DNA of 64,000 nt from Nostoc sp. UHCC 0702 (GCA_017164015.1 CP071065.1:7469501-7533500), one strand, 5' to 3'; shown: positions 34,927 through 43,775, numbered from the stretch's first letter. Notes: generated by a model from the sequence alone, not told the origin. Translations and numbers: made by a program.

Positions 34927-35670
34927 ATGTCAGACAAAATTTTACATATCATCACCAAAGTGTCTGCTGATTTATTCTGTAAACTGTTAGGACAGCCTAG
35001 TGTTAGTGATTTAAAAACTCAATTGTATGAGAAAAACATTCAAATTCAGCAACTCGAAGACCAAGAAAGGGCCCTTTATAGAGTTATTAGCAAAATCCGA
35101 GCTTCTCTGGAGTTAGAAACAATTTTTCGTACAGCCACTAAGGAAACTTGCAAGTTACTCCGCGTGGAGCGGATTGCTGTTTATCGTTTCTATAAAAACT
35201 GGGGTGGAGAATTTGTTAACGACTTTGAGTTTGCAGAGCCTGGATGGGATGATGTAGAAACTTTAGGAAAAAATACAGTTTGGAATGACTCTTATCTACA
35301 AGAACATGAAGGTGGACGTTATAGTAATAATGAAATTTTAGTAGTTTCAGATGTTTACTCAACAAACTTGTCTCAATGCCATTTAGAAATTTTAGAACAG
35401 TTCCATATTCGAGCTTATGCAACTGCACCAATTTTTGTGGGAAAAAAACTCTGGGGAGTACTTGCTGCTTATCAGCACTCACAGCCACATGAATGGAAAA
35501 AATTAGAAATACAGTTTCTGTCTCAGATTGCAACACAGTTAGGGTTTGCAGTTAAACAAGCAGAATTGTTAGCTCAAGCAGAACAAAAAGCAGCAGAACT
35601 GCATAAAGCGAATCAGCAGCAGGAGATTCTGTTTAATTTAGTTGCTGAAATTCGTGAATCAAAAATCTAG
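34927..35670 (+). CDS. GAF domain sensor fragment, truncated by a transposon remnant
   Basis: 247 aa. After a short coiled coil (residues 25-45) comes one GAF domain (about 50-220) with VERIAVYRFYKNWGGEFV and SQCHLEILEQFHIRAYATAP. The Cys-His followed by L-x2-F-x-I-x-A matches the chromophore-binding helix of cyanobacteriochrome GAF domains, so bilin binding is possible. The protein then begins a second unit (LFNLVAEIRES) but stops after two foreign residues, where a truncated tnpB begins. It probably once continued into further GAF and kinase domains. Confidence 0.75.
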   Translation: MSDKILHIITKVSADLFCKLLGQPSVSDLKTQLYEKNIQIQQLEDQERALYRVISKIRASLELETIFRTATKETCKLLRVERIAVYRFYKNWGGEFVNDFEFAEPGWDDVETLGKNTVWNDSYLQEHEGGRYSNNEILVVSDVYSTNLSQCHLEILEQFHIRAYATAPIFVGKKLWGVLAAYQHSQPHEWKKLEIQFLSQIATQLGFAVKQAELLAQAEQKAAELHKANQQQEILFNLVAEIRESKI

Positions 35671-36289
35671 GATTTTCCTCATGATTACCTTTGGAATCTG
35701 AGTAAAAATATTCAAGACCCACATCTAGCCCGATTTCACCATTAGCAATTCTGGATTCAGATTTAACGTCTACATCAATGCAGAATTGGCAATAGTAACC
35801 ATCAGCTTTTTTGAGTAATCTAACACGCTTAATCTGTTTGACTGGGTAAGTTTGAATATCCCATTTACCAAGTAATTTAACCTCACCTATAGCTTTTTTG
35901 TCGGTAAAGGTAATACGTCTTTTGATAGCGTTTAAAGCCCATCCTGACGTTTTATACTCAACCGAACGGTTATCTTTCTGAAATCTGGGATATCCCTTTT
36001 TACCTGATACTTTTTTCTGACAATTCTGGTAAAACCTATCAATGGCTAGCCACGCTCTTTCAGTGGCAGATTGACAAGCCATTGAATTTAATTTCTCAAC
36101 AAATTTAAATTCCTTCCGTAATGCTGTTGAGTAATTATTCAAAGCAATTTTATTAACTTTGGCTTCTTTTGGTGCATCCATCCAGTAGCGTATAGCTTTA
36201 TTTCTGATGAATTGAGTTGTACGGATAGCTTCGTTAATTGCATCATATTGATGCTTCTTAGCTTTAACTTTGTACTCTAAAACTAGCAT
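35633..36289 (-). pseudogene. tnpB: truncated TnpB of an IS200/IS605 element
   Basis: 218 codons instead of about 400. It has the N-terminal helix-turn-helix and wedge region (MLVLEYKVKAKKHQYDAINE, ACQSATERAWLAIDRFYQNC, KKGYPRFQKDNRSVEYKTSG) and the first RuvC motif (GLDVGLEYFYSDSKG). It breaks off after ENPRF, where the frame runs into the antisense of the GAF gene. The remaining RuvC motifs, the zinc finger and the downstream guide-RNA end are gone, so it cannot be an active nuclease. Confidence 0.88.
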
Positions 36290-36376
36290 TACTTAATCAC
36301 CTCCTTGGGTTAATTCATTGACTGTAAATATAGTAGCGAGTTATTATTTAAGTGTCAATAGCTCCGAATAAAAAAC

Positions 36377-36778
36377 ATGACTAATTCGTTAGAACCTAGA
36401 CACAACAATCACTCTATAGGTAACGCTGTCGTTCATCTGGTATGGATACCCAAGCGTAGACGTAAGGTGTTAGTGAATGAAGTAGCTAAACGAGTAAGAC
36501 AGATATTTTATGATTTAGCTTCATATAAAGATTGGGATATTCTGGCTCTGGAAATAGCACCAGACCACATACATTTATTTGTGGAATATCAACCAACTTA
36601 CGCGATTAATCAAATAGTTAAATTCTTTAAAGGCAGGTCATCTTATCTGCTTAGAAGCGAGTTTCCAGATTTAAAAAAGATGCCTAGTATGTGGACAAAT
36701 AGTTATTTTTATTCAACTGCTGGAAATGTTAGCGCGGCAGTAATCAAGAAATATATTGAAGATCCTCACCACAAATAG
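36377..36778 (+). CDS. tnpA: TnpA, IS200/IS605 family Y1 transposase
   Basis: 133 aa, complete. The HUH motif is HIHLF (near residue 75) and the catalytic Tyr lies in AAVIKKYIEDPH near the end. NAVVHLVWIPKRRRKVL is the usual opening. It is divergent from tnpB with 87 bp between, as in IS605-type elements. It could still act in principle, but the element has lost one end. Confidence 0.9.
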   Translation: MTNSLEPRHNNHSIGNAVVHLVWIPKRRRKVLVNEVAKRVRQIFYDLASYKDWDILALEIAPDHIHLFVEYQPTYAINQIVKFFKGRSSYLLRSEFPDLKKMPSMWTNSYFYSTAGNVSAAVIKKYIEDPHHK

Positions 36779-36785
36779 AAAATAT

Positions 36786-36850
36786 CACGGTGAATAAATT
36801 CACCGTTGGCGCTACATCCCTGGTCTAAAGACACAGGGTTTTGCGCCTAT
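36786..36850. mobile_element. IS200/IS605 end hairpins
   Basis: CGGTGAA/TTCACCG (36,788-36,805) and CCCTG/CAGGG (36,818-36,838) lie within an outer GGCGC/GCGCC pairing. Subterminal hairpins of this kind are recognised by Y1 transposases. No matching end remains on the tnpB side. Confidence 0.65.
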
Positions 36851-37007
36851 CGGAAAGTCTTATAATGGCAATTGTTTTGGTGAAGATCACCTCTTCCCCA
36901 AGTATGAAAGCATATGCAGTTTTGGATGATGGATGCCTTGCCATAAGCGATCGCTCGTAATTTTTCCTCTAACTGGACTTACGCGCATTGTCATAAATTA
37001 TTAGTTG

Positions 37008-37182
37008 ATATCATGTTCGTTTGATTACTTATTAAAACCGAAGAACCCCACCCCGCCAAAGCTACGCTTTTGCTCCCTGCCCCTAATCCCCAGAGGGGGC
37101 CCCGAGTTCCCCGTTCACGGGGAGGGGTTGGGGGTGGGGTGCAATAACTGCGGGAATTATAACTAATTATCCGAACATGATA
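37008..37182. mobile_element. miniature element family M1, nested copy 1
   Basis: Left terminus ATATCATGTTCGTTTGATTA, right terminus TAATTATCCGAACATGATAT; C-rich then G-rich core (CCCCACCCC ... GGGGTGGGG). Confidence 0.82.
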
Positions 37183-37284
37183 TGAGGCAGTCAAGAGGAG
37201 CCAGTCGTGTGGGCGGGTTTCCCGACTTGAACGAACTGGCGTTCAATAGTCAATAGTCCAAAAAAGCTTGAATTTTGACTATTG

Positions 37285-37431
37285 ATATCATGTCCGCTTG
37301 ATTGCTTATGACACTCGAAGAACCCCACCCCACCAAAGCTATGCTTTGCATCCCCTCCCCGTTGACTCTTAGGGGTTGGGGGTGGGGTTTAACGACTGTG
37401 GGAAACATAACTAATTACCCGGACATGATAT
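37285..37431. mobile_element. miniature element family M1, nested copy 2
   Basis: Left terminus ATATCATGTCCGCTTGATT, right terminus AATTACCCGGACATGATAT; the core is close to the tandem copies at 7441-7735. Confidence 0.85.
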
Positions 37432-37502
37432 GACTCTGGACTGTTGACAACCAAACACCATTATTTAGTGTGCCAGTTGCGTAAGTCCTAATTAAATATG
37501 TT

Positions 37503-39812
37503 TTAGTCTTTATCAATCAAAGTAATTGGTTGTGTCATCACTGGTGGCGTGATGCGACCAATTACACAAGTATACTGATACCCCAAAGTTTGGAGTGCAG
37601 CTACACAGTGGGTAGCTTGTTCTTCTGGGATGGAGGCTAAAAGACCGCCAGCGGTTTGTGGGTCGAATAATAAAGGATAATTGGGGTGAGATTCAACTTG
37701 CAAGCGATTTTGAATTGTTAGGGATGCTTGTAAATTTTCTGGTTGAAGTGAGCTAAAAATCCCTTTTTGTGCTGTTGCGGTTGCCCCTGGTAATAGGGGG
37801 ATGGCTGCAAGTTGCAACTCAACTGCAACGTGGGAAGCTTGCACCATTTCTATCAAGTGTCCCAGCAAGCCAAAACCTGTAACATCTGTGCAAGCTGTCG
37901 CCCCATGTTGTAATAAACATGTTGCCGCAGCTTGATTTGATAACAACATTGATTCTACAGCATGATCAATCCAGTGACCTTTGGCTAAACCACGCATTTG
38001 GGCAGCAAATAAAACTCCAGTTCCCAGTGCTTTGGTTAAAATTAGTATTTGTCCTGGTTGCATTCCACTTTTACGTAATAGCTTGTCGGGATCAGCTAGA
38101 CCGTTGCAAGCCAAGCCAAATGCTAGTTCTGCACCAACGGTAGTGTGTCCACCAATTAGCGGTGCTTGTGCTTGGTTGAGGACTTTGACAGCACCAGATA
38201 ATAATTGATAGAGAGTTTCTTCAACTTTGGCGGGTGCTGCGTAAGGAATGGTAGCGATCGCTAGTACACTAGTAGGAGTTGCCCCCATTGCAAAAATATC
38301 GCTTAAGCAATGATTAGCGCTAATTTGCCCAAATATATAGGGGTCGTCAATTAAAGTGCGAAAATAATCAATTGTTTGCACTAACAATTGACCTTTGGGT
38401 ATCTGTATCACCGCTGCATCATCTGGTGCATCTAAACCGATGATGATGTCTTTTCTATCTTTGGCAATTGGTTGTTCTTGCTGAATGCGAGATAGTACTG
38501 TTTCTAAAATCGTACCGCCCACTTTAGAACCACAGCCAGCACAGCGCATCAATGGGTATTGGGTATTGGGTATTGGGTATTGGGTATTGGTAAAACTCTT
38601 TCCCATTCCCCAGTCCCCATTCCCTAGTCCCCAGTCCCCATTCCCCAATCTTTCCATGAAGCGGCGGTCAATCCAATCTTTCCAACGCCACAATAATTGG
38701 TGGGGTGGTAGGGTGAAAGAACCACGTGTGGCGATCGCTCTTTTGTCTCCTGTACCAATTAAACTTAAATATTGTTGCTGTGGTCTGTATGGCTTGAGCG
38801 ATTTACCTAATAAAAAGCGTTGCAAGTTCTCAAACAAAGGTTTACCTTGTCGCACAGCAAACACGCCAGCTTTCGGGCGAGGATGATTTACCATTGTGGC
38901 AATGTCACCCGCAGCAAATACTTCTGGATGAGTTTGAGATTGTAAGGTGTCCTCTACTAAAATAAAGCCTTGTTCGTCAGTCGCCAATCCTGTTGTTTTC
39001 AACCACTGCGGTGCAGATGCTTGCGTCACCCAAAAAATTTTTTGACATTCTATCATCAACCCAGATTCACATTTAACTTCAAATCTTTGTTGATGCTTGG
39101 GTGCAATTTTACACACAGTTTCTCCCAAATGTAAATTGATACCACGCTCAGCTATAATTTGCTGAATTAAACGCTGCATTGACTGATGATAATTAGGCAA
39201 CAGTTTTTCATCACGTTGGAATAAATGAATTGCCAAATTTTTAATTGATTGTTGATTTTGACCCAAAATCTCATGTAAATGAGTTTGCATCGCCAGTGCC
39301 AATTCCACACCACCAGCGCCGCCGCCCACAATTCCAATGCTAATCGGTTCTTGAGTATTGTTAGCTACTGTTTCCAGTAACTGATACCAATGTTTTAATA
39401 GATTTGATACTGGTTTAGCTGCGATCGCATATTCTGCTGCACCTGGTATAGATATTGTGGCGGGAGTACTACCAATATCAACAGATAGCACATCAAAATG
39501 CACCAGAGGACGATTAGCACAAATTATTTTGTGGTTTTTTAAATCTAAACCAACTACTTCGTCAATATATAACTGTGCTTGAGCAAAATTAGCCAATTTT
39601 TGCAAATCAATATGGCATTCCTCGTGGCTGTAAAATCCTGCAATGTGTCCTGGTAACATCCCAGAGTATGGTGTATCTGAAGTTGGGGTTATCAGAGTTA
39701 ACCGTACTCCAGGCAAAGGTTGCATCCCAAACATTCTGAGTACAATTGCATGGCTGTGACCGCCACCAATCAGCACTACGTCTTTAACTATTGGCTGGGA
39801 GTATTGCTGCAT
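37503..39812 (-). CDS. selD: NAD(P)/FAD oxidoreductase - selenide, water dikinase fusion
   Basis: 769 aa. Residues about 10-380 are a pyridine-nucleotide oxidoreductase of the NDH-2 type: VVLIGGGHSHAIVLR, then SIGIVGGGAGGVELALAM and VFAAGDIATM. Residues about 425-765 are SelD: the catalytic loop CAGCGSKVG with Cys, SANHCLSDIFAMGATPTSVL, DVTGFGLLGHL and DPQTAGGLL. SelD makes selenophosphate from selenide and ATP; the oxidoreductase part may supply reduced selenium. Such fusions are known in cyanobacteria. The linker (about 387-421) is encoded by simple repeats also found between genes. Confidence 0.93.
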   Translation of the reverse strand: MQQYSQPIVKDVVLIGGGHSHAIVLRMFGMQPLPGVRLTLITPTSDTPYSGMLPGHIAGFYSHEECHIDLQKLANFAQAQLYIDEVVGLDLKNHKIICANRPLVHFDVLSVDIGSTPATISIPGAAEYAIAAKPVSNLLKHWYQLLETVANNTQEPISIGIVGGGAGGVELALAMQTHLHEILGQNQQSIKNLAIHLFQRDEKLLPNYHQSMQRLIQQIIAERGINLHLGETVCKIAPKHQQRFEVKCESGLMIECQKIFWVTQASAPQWLKTTGLATDEQGFILVEDTLQSQTHPEVFAAGDIATMVNHPRPKAGVFAVRQGKPLFENLQRFLLGKSLKPYRPQQQYLSLIGTGDKRAIATRGSFTLPPHQLLWRWKDWIDRRFMERLGNGDWGLGNGDWGMGKSFTNTQYPIPNTQYPLMRCAGCGSKVGGTILETVLSRIQQEQPIAKDRKDIIIGLDAPDDAAVIQIPKGQLLVQTIDYFRTLIDDPYIFGQISANHCLSDIFAMGATPTSVLAIATIPYAAPAKVEETLYQLLSGAVKVLNQAQAPLIGGHTTVGAELAFGLACNGLADPDKLLRKSGMQPGQILILTKALGTGVLFAAQMRGLAKGHWIDHAVESMLLSNQAAATCLLQHGATACTDVTGFGLLGHLIEMVQASHVAVELQLAAIPLLPGATATAQKGIFSSLQPENLQASLTIQNRLQVESHPNYPLLFDPQTAGGLLASIPEEQATHCVAALQTLGYQYTCVIGRITPPVMTQPITLIDKD
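38551..38652. repeat. simple repeats inside the selD fusion linker
   Basis: Plus-strand GGGTATT units (about 38,553-38,590) are followed by CCCCAGT/CCCCATT units (about 38,601-38,650). They keep the frame and encode a Gly/Asn/Asp/Trp stretch and a TQYPIPNTQYP stretch. Confidence 0.88.
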
Positions 39813-40092
39813 TTATCTACCTGGCTGTTCACGTTAGATAGAAAAAAGTGTAAAAGAAACAATTAATAATACAAAATACAAAAAATAAGTTTGCCATTGT
39901 TTGGTATTATTTACAAGTTTGTACTGATTTATGAGGTTTGTATTCAGTATTACTATAGTTTTTATTTATTGATCCCATAGTGATATTTCATTGCTGATGA
40001 GAGTTAAATAATCCTTAAAATTACTAATGGCAAAGTATGTAAAAACATAGAAAATAGCATACACTAGTAAACCGTGCAAAATCTTGTTAGTT

Positions 40093-40842
40093 ATGTTGAC
40101 AGTAATTCTGAATGCTTACTACTCAGCGAAAAAGCAATTAACATTAAATCAAGTACCATATATCAACATGATACCTGGGATACTTTTTAAACAAGATAAA
40201 TTGCAAAATTCTTCATATAAAGCGCTCAAAGAATGCTTAAGAATAGCAATAGAACATTTGAATAACCCAAAAATTGAGCATCGGCTGGCGGCAATCTATG
40301 ATTTAGAACAATTTGCTCATAATTATCCACAACTTCACTGGAAAATCATGGAAATACTTGCTAATTTTGTGCGGAATAATACTTCTGACATGAGTCAAGA
40401 TGAGTACAAAAGCCAGCCATCACCCACAATTTGTACAGATATTCAAGTAGCTCTTACCGTTATTGGTAGGAGAGATGCCCAGAAAGACCCAGAAAATGAA
40501 CAACTAGATTTAAGCCATACTGAGTTAAGGGGGGCAAACCTGAATGAAGCTAACCTAGAACTGACAAACCTTTACCGAGTTAATCTTTCTGGGGCTAACC
40601 TTGCAGGAGCAAACTTTTCAGGGGCAATTCTCAGTGCAGCCAACCTCAGCAACGCTAACCTTGCAGGAGCAAACTTTTCAGGGGCAATTCTCAGTGCAGC
40701 CAACCTCAGCAACGCTAACCTTGCTGGCGCGAAGCTTTGTAGAGTCAACTTATATTTAGCTAATCTGTGTGGGGCAAATCTTCGTGATGCCATACTAGAG
40801 GGCGCAAATTTACGTGAGGCTAAATTATCTACAAACTTTTAA
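40093..40842 (+). CDS. pentapeptide-repeat membrane protein, apparently shortened
   Basis: About 249 aa from the ATG at 40,093 (a TTG at 40,084 would add three residues). The opening hydrophobic stretch VILNAYYSAKK matches the end of the second membrane segment in the next gene (VMVNAYYAAKR), so the first segment appears lost. A shared middle domain (HRLAAIYDLEQFAHNYPQLHW) precedes the A(N/D)LXX pentapeptide repeats, about 155-250. These form a right-handed beta-helix. A 60-bp exact duplication lies within the repeats. Function unknown. Confidence 0.75.
   Translation: MLTVILNAYYSAKKQLTLNQVPYINMIPGILFKQDKLQNSSYKALKECLRIAIEHLNNPKIEHRLAAIYDLEQFAHNYPQLHWKIMEILANFVRNNTSDMSQDEYKSQPSPTICTDIQVALTVIGRRDAQKDPENEQLDLSHTELRGANLNEANLELTNLYRVNLSGANLAGANFSGAILSAANLSNANLAGANFSGAILSAANLSNANLAGAKLCRVNLYLANLCGANLRDAILEGANLREAKLSTNF
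40597..40716 (+). repeat. exact 60-bp coding duplication
   Basis: The segment encoding ANLAGANFSGAILSAANLSN occurs twice in a row without a base change, adding four pentapeptides. Confidence 0.88.
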
Positions 40843-40885
40843 TACCAATTCGTAATTCGTAATTCGTAATTTGTAATTTGTAATT

Positions 40886-40914
40886 GTAGAGACGATTCGG
40901 CGAATCGTCTGTAC
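40886..40914. repeat. 29-bp palindromic repeat, diverged copy 3
   Basis: GTAGAGACGATTCG and CGAATCGTCTGTAC are inverted with one mismatch; related to 3581-3609 and 6006-6034. Confidence 0.7.
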
Positions 40915-40975
40915 TCAGATTTCATCTGGGTTTTCAGGGAAACTATCTACAATCTGATTTTGCAGAACTGGTTTA

Positions 40976-41091
40976 ATATCAAGTCCGCCTGATTACTGAT
41001 AATTGGGACTATTAAAAGCCTCTCCCCTGCACCCCTAAAGCCCCTGCGCCCTTGCAGTCTTAATGATCAGTCTTTAACCAGACACAATATA
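40976..41091. mobile_element. miniature element family M1, diverged copy
   Basis: The ends AATATCAAGTCCGCCTGATTA and CTTTAACCAGACACAATAT are imperfectly inverted. The core is CCCCTGCACCCC followed by TTGCAGTCT, similar to a segment near 55,080-55,120. Confidence 0.55.
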
Positions 41092-41335
41092 ACTGGGCAA
41101 TGTTTGATACATGACTACTTTCAAACAGGGTGCGACATTACCTTTAGCGATCGCATCATTACATCATTTAATTAGCATATATTAGTCTTAATTGCTATAA
41201 CATTTGATACCATTTCCTCACAAAATGGCAGATTAACTAATGCTGAGGAGACATATTCAAATTTGTAACAAAGTGCTATACTTGTGTTTCCAAACCTATA
41301 AGTAATAATTCTGTGTTGTGAGGAATATTACTGCT

Positions 41336-42829
41336 ATGTCTGCTAATAAGCCAGACAAATTCCTACGTTCGTTAATAGTTATAACAATTATATTTGCTGT
41401 CGTACTGACTTTAATTGTTTTCGCATCTTCTAATACCAAAGGATTATCAATTACGCAACAGATGCAGTATAAAAATCAAACATTCATTGCCAGTGCCATA
41501 GTTTTTTTAGGATTGGCAGTCATGGTGAATGCTTATTATGCAGCAAAGCGTACCGAAGCTATGCAGAAAAATGCTTTAGCTGAGATTCTCCATTGGCGGC
41601 TAGCTGCCGAGAAAAAAATTGAAATGAGCTTGGAAAACGCCAAACTCAATCAAGAGAGGTTGGTGACAGAACGCTTTATGGCAGCAATTACTCAGCTGGG
41701 ACATGAGAGAATTGAAATCCGCACAAGCGCAATTTATGTTTTAGAAAGAATCGCCCAGGATTTTCCGCAAGAACACTGGACAATTATGGAAATCCTCACA
41801 GCTTTTGTGCGAGAGAATGCTCCTGTCCGTGAACAAGCACAACACAGGGAAGAAGACTTATTACCAAAATACTGGAATAAACAAAGAAGCAAAGAGCGAC
41901 TGACGCAACTGCCAGAAATCAAGATGCATGAACCATCCCCAAAAATTCGCAGGGATATTCAAGCAGCTTTGACTGCGATCGCACGGCGCAATTATTTGAT
42001 AGAACAGCAAAATCAGAAACTCGATTTACGTAATACAGACATGATGCAAGTAGACTTGTTGGGAGCCAACCTCCAAGGGGTAGATTTGCGTGGTTGCGAT
42101 CTCAGCGGTGCAGATTTACGTAGTTCAGACCTCAGCGGCGCAGACCTTGAAGGTGCTAGACTGATTGGGACTATTCTTTATGAAGCCAAATTGGTAAAAA
42201 CAAATTTGCGGGGAGCCAAACTTTGTTGGGCAAATTTGAATCGAGCTAATTTGAGTTGGGCAACTTTGCACCACGCTAACTTGTTTGCAGCAAGTCTGCG
42301 TGGTGCAAACTTACAAGGGGCAAACCTTTACAAAGCCAACTTACAACAAGCTACTTTGAAAGTTGCTAACTTGTCTGGGGCAAAGCTGTTTTTAGCCAAC
42401 TTGCAAGGAGCAAAACTAGCTAAAGCCAACTTGCATTTTTCAGGTTTAATTGGCGCAAACCTGACTGGGGCAAATTTGAATGCTGCTGATTTGACTGGGG
42501 CAAATTTGAATGCTGCCAAACTACATCATACAGAAGTGTTTTTTGCCAATTTGACTGAAGCCAGCTTTACCGAAGCAGATTTACATAAAGCAAATTTGAT
42601 GGGAGCCAATTTGCATCGGGCGGTTTTCTATGATGCTGATCTTTCCAAGGCTAACTTGATAGGAGCTAACTTTAGTGATGCCAATCTCCGTGATGTCAAA
42701 CTCGAAGGTGCAGTTTTGACAGGAGCGAAAAATTTAGAATTACAACAGATTAAAATGGCACTTGGCGATCGCACTACTCGCCTTCCTGATTATATCGAAG
42801 CACCAATACATTGGCGGCAGTCTAGTTAA
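41336..42829 (+). CDS. pentapeptide-repeat membrane protein
   Basis: About 497 aa from the ATG at 41,336, preceded by GAGG; a GTG at 41,318 would add six residues. Two N-terminal membrane segments (LIVITIIFAVVLTLIVFAS and FIASAIVFLGLAVMVNAYYA) are followed by a charged helical domain with RTSAIYVLERIAQDFPQEHW. About 50 pentapeptide repeats (A(D/N)LXX, residues about 235-480) form a beta-helix expected in the cytoplasm. Proteins of this design are common in cyanobacteria and mostly uncharacterised. It is paralogous to the shorter gene upstream. Confidence 0.85.
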   Translation: MSANKPDKFLRSLIVITIIFAVVLTLIVFASSNTKGLSITQQMQYKNQTFIASAIVFLGLAVMVNAYYAAKRTEAMQKNALAEILHWRLAAEKKIEMSLENAKLNQERLVTERFMAAITQLGHERIEIRTSAIYVLERIAQDFPQEHWTIMEILTAFVRENAPVREQAQHREEDLLPKYWNKQRSKERLTQLPEIKMHEPSPKIRRDIQAALTAIARRNYLIEQQNQKLDLRNTDMMQVDLLGANLQGVDLRGCDLSGADLRSSDLSGADLEGARLIGTILYEAKLVKTNLRGAKLCWANLNRANLSWATLHHANLFAASLRGANLQGANLYKANLQQATLKVANLSGAKLFLANLQGAKLAKANLHFSGLIGANLTGANLNAADLTGANLNAAKLHHTEVFFANLTEASFTEADLHKANLMGANLHRAVFYDADLSKANLIGANFSDANLRDVKLEGAVLTGAKNLELQQIKMALGDRTTRLPDYIEAPIHWRQSS

Positions 42830-42853
42830 GGGGCGGTAGCATCTATCAGAATT

Positions 42854-42944
42854 GACCTCTCCCCCAACCCCTCTCCGACGCGGAGAGGGGAGCCGGATTT
42901 CTCCCCCTTCACTCGTGAGTGTTGGGGGCCGGGGGGTTAGGTCT
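42854..42944. repeat. dispersed repeat R4 (GACCTCTC...GGGGTTAGG), copy 1
   Basis: It starts GACCTCTCCCCCAACCCC, has a CTCTCC/GGAGAG hairpin, then TTTCTCCCCC and GGGGGGTTAGG. It is in the same orientation as the copy at 43,399 and flanks the DUF559 gene. It is the family that invaded the CHAT gene. Confidence 0.85.
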
Positions 42945-43356
42945 CTTGACAACAAGCTTTAGAAATACGCATCAAAACCTGATCAAGTTCTTGTCTCACC
43001 TCTTCATTTTTAATCCGCAACAACCGTAATCCCCTTGCTGACAAAACTTTGTCACGTTCTGCATCATATTCAGCTTGTTGTTCATGAATTTTCCCATCCA
43101 CTTCTATGACTAATCCAGCCACGTGACAGTATAAATCTGCAATAAACCCGTCAATAATTTGCTGACGGCGAAAGTGTAAACCATGCAAACGATTAGTACG
43201 AAGATGTTGCCAAAGTATTTTTTCTTCTGGTGTCATTTGGCGACGAAGTTCTTTAGCACGTTGCACTTTTACTGAGTTTATTTTTTGTCCAACGATAATA
43301 TTGCGATATCCTTCCTCTTTCCGTGGTGAGGGTTGGCGTGGTGTTGGATTATTCAT
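42937..43356 (-). CDS. DUF559 endonuclease-domain protein
   Basis: 139 aa. RAKELRRQMTPEEKILWQHL, LHGLHFRRQQIIDGFIADLY and LVIEVDGKIHEQQAEYDAER are the DUF559 (very-short-patch-repair-like) markers, with D in GFIADLY and E in VIEVDG as core acidic residues. The biological role is unknown. Its 3' end overlaps one R4 repeat and the second lies 43 bp before its start. Confidence 0.88.
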   Translation of the reverse strand: MNNPTPRQPSPRKEEGYRNIIVGQKINSVKVQRAKELRRQMTPEEKILWQHLRTNRLHGLHFRRQQIIDGFIADLYCHVAGLVIEVDGKIHEQQAEYDAERDKVLSARGLRLLRIKNEEVRQELDQVLMRISKACCQET

Positions 43357-43398
43357 GTGTAAACCATAAAGGCTTGTGTTGATTCATACATTATGGCT

Positions 43399-43486
43399 GA
43401 CCTCTCCCCCAGCCCCTCTCCGACGCGGAGAGGGGAGTCAGATTTCTCCCCCTTCCCTTGTAGGGAAGGGGGCCGGGGGGTTAGGT
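43399..43486. repeat. dispersed repeat R4, copy 2
   Basis: Nearly identical to copy 1 (42,854-42,944) in the GACCTCTCC and CGACGCGGAGAGGGG parts; ends TTCCCTTGTAGGGAAGGGGG then GGGGTTAGG. Confidence 0.85.
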
Positions 43487-43537
43487 TTGTATGTAATATG
43501 GGAAGGTGCGATCGCAGCACCATTGCAAATACAATTG

Positions 43538-43750
43538 TTAGTCTGTTGGAACACTTCGAGTTAAAATCTTCATCACTTTGCCTGGTTCAGAAGCAGGTAA
43601 AAGTGGACTCCACTCGCCAATCTCAGCAAAACCCATTTTATAGAGCGTTTGAATTGTATTTATGACTGTCTGGCGCAAACCGATGACGAGGAAACTAACG
43701 GGTTCTCTGTCTGGATCTGTTTGCACTGAAGGTAAAAAACTTTTGTTCAT
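43538..43750 (-). CDS. small conserved hypothetical protein
   Basis: 70 aa from the ATG at 43,750 (an upstream start gives five more residues). Compact and without signal or membrane segment; VSFLVIGLRQTVINTIQTLY and MGFAEIGEWSPLLPA look conserved. It is divergent from an XRE regulator gene. The 119-bp gap between them carries two operator-like dyads, suggesting control by that regulator. No function is known. Confidence 0.65.
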   Translation of the reverse strand: MNKSFLPSVQTDPDREPVSFLVIGLRQTVINTIQTLYKMGFAEIGEWSPLLPASEPGKVMKILTRSVPTD

Positions 43751-43775
43751 TAAAGTTGACCTCAATTTTCACTAA

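Larger units (their letters stand above)
36975..37488. mobile_element. miniature element family M3 carrying two nested M1 elements
   Basis: The ends GGACTTACGC and GCGTAAGTCC match those of the copy at 25,575-25,717. Inside lie two M1 elements, 37,008-37,182 and 37,285-37,431, and GTCAATAGTC-type simple repeats. With the nested copies removed, about 190 bp remain, near the size of the other M3 copy. Confidence 0.75.
40843..41335. other. intergenic repeats between the pentapeptide genes
   Basis: It contains an AATTCGT/AATTTGT 7-9-bp tandem array (about 40,847-40,885), the third copy of the GTAGAGAC palindrome (40,886-40,914), a diverged M1 element (40,976-41,091), and about 240 bp of AT-rich sequence with the next promoter. 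Confidence 0.65.

Noticed and set aside
37503..39812. SelD itself being a selenoprotein
   Set aside because: The catalytic loop has an ordinary Cys codon (CAGCGSKVG) and no in-frame TGA is present.
42740..42955. 71-codon minus-strand frame at the end of the pentapeptide gene
   Set aside because: It is the translated R4 repeat plus antisense of the pentapeptide gene.
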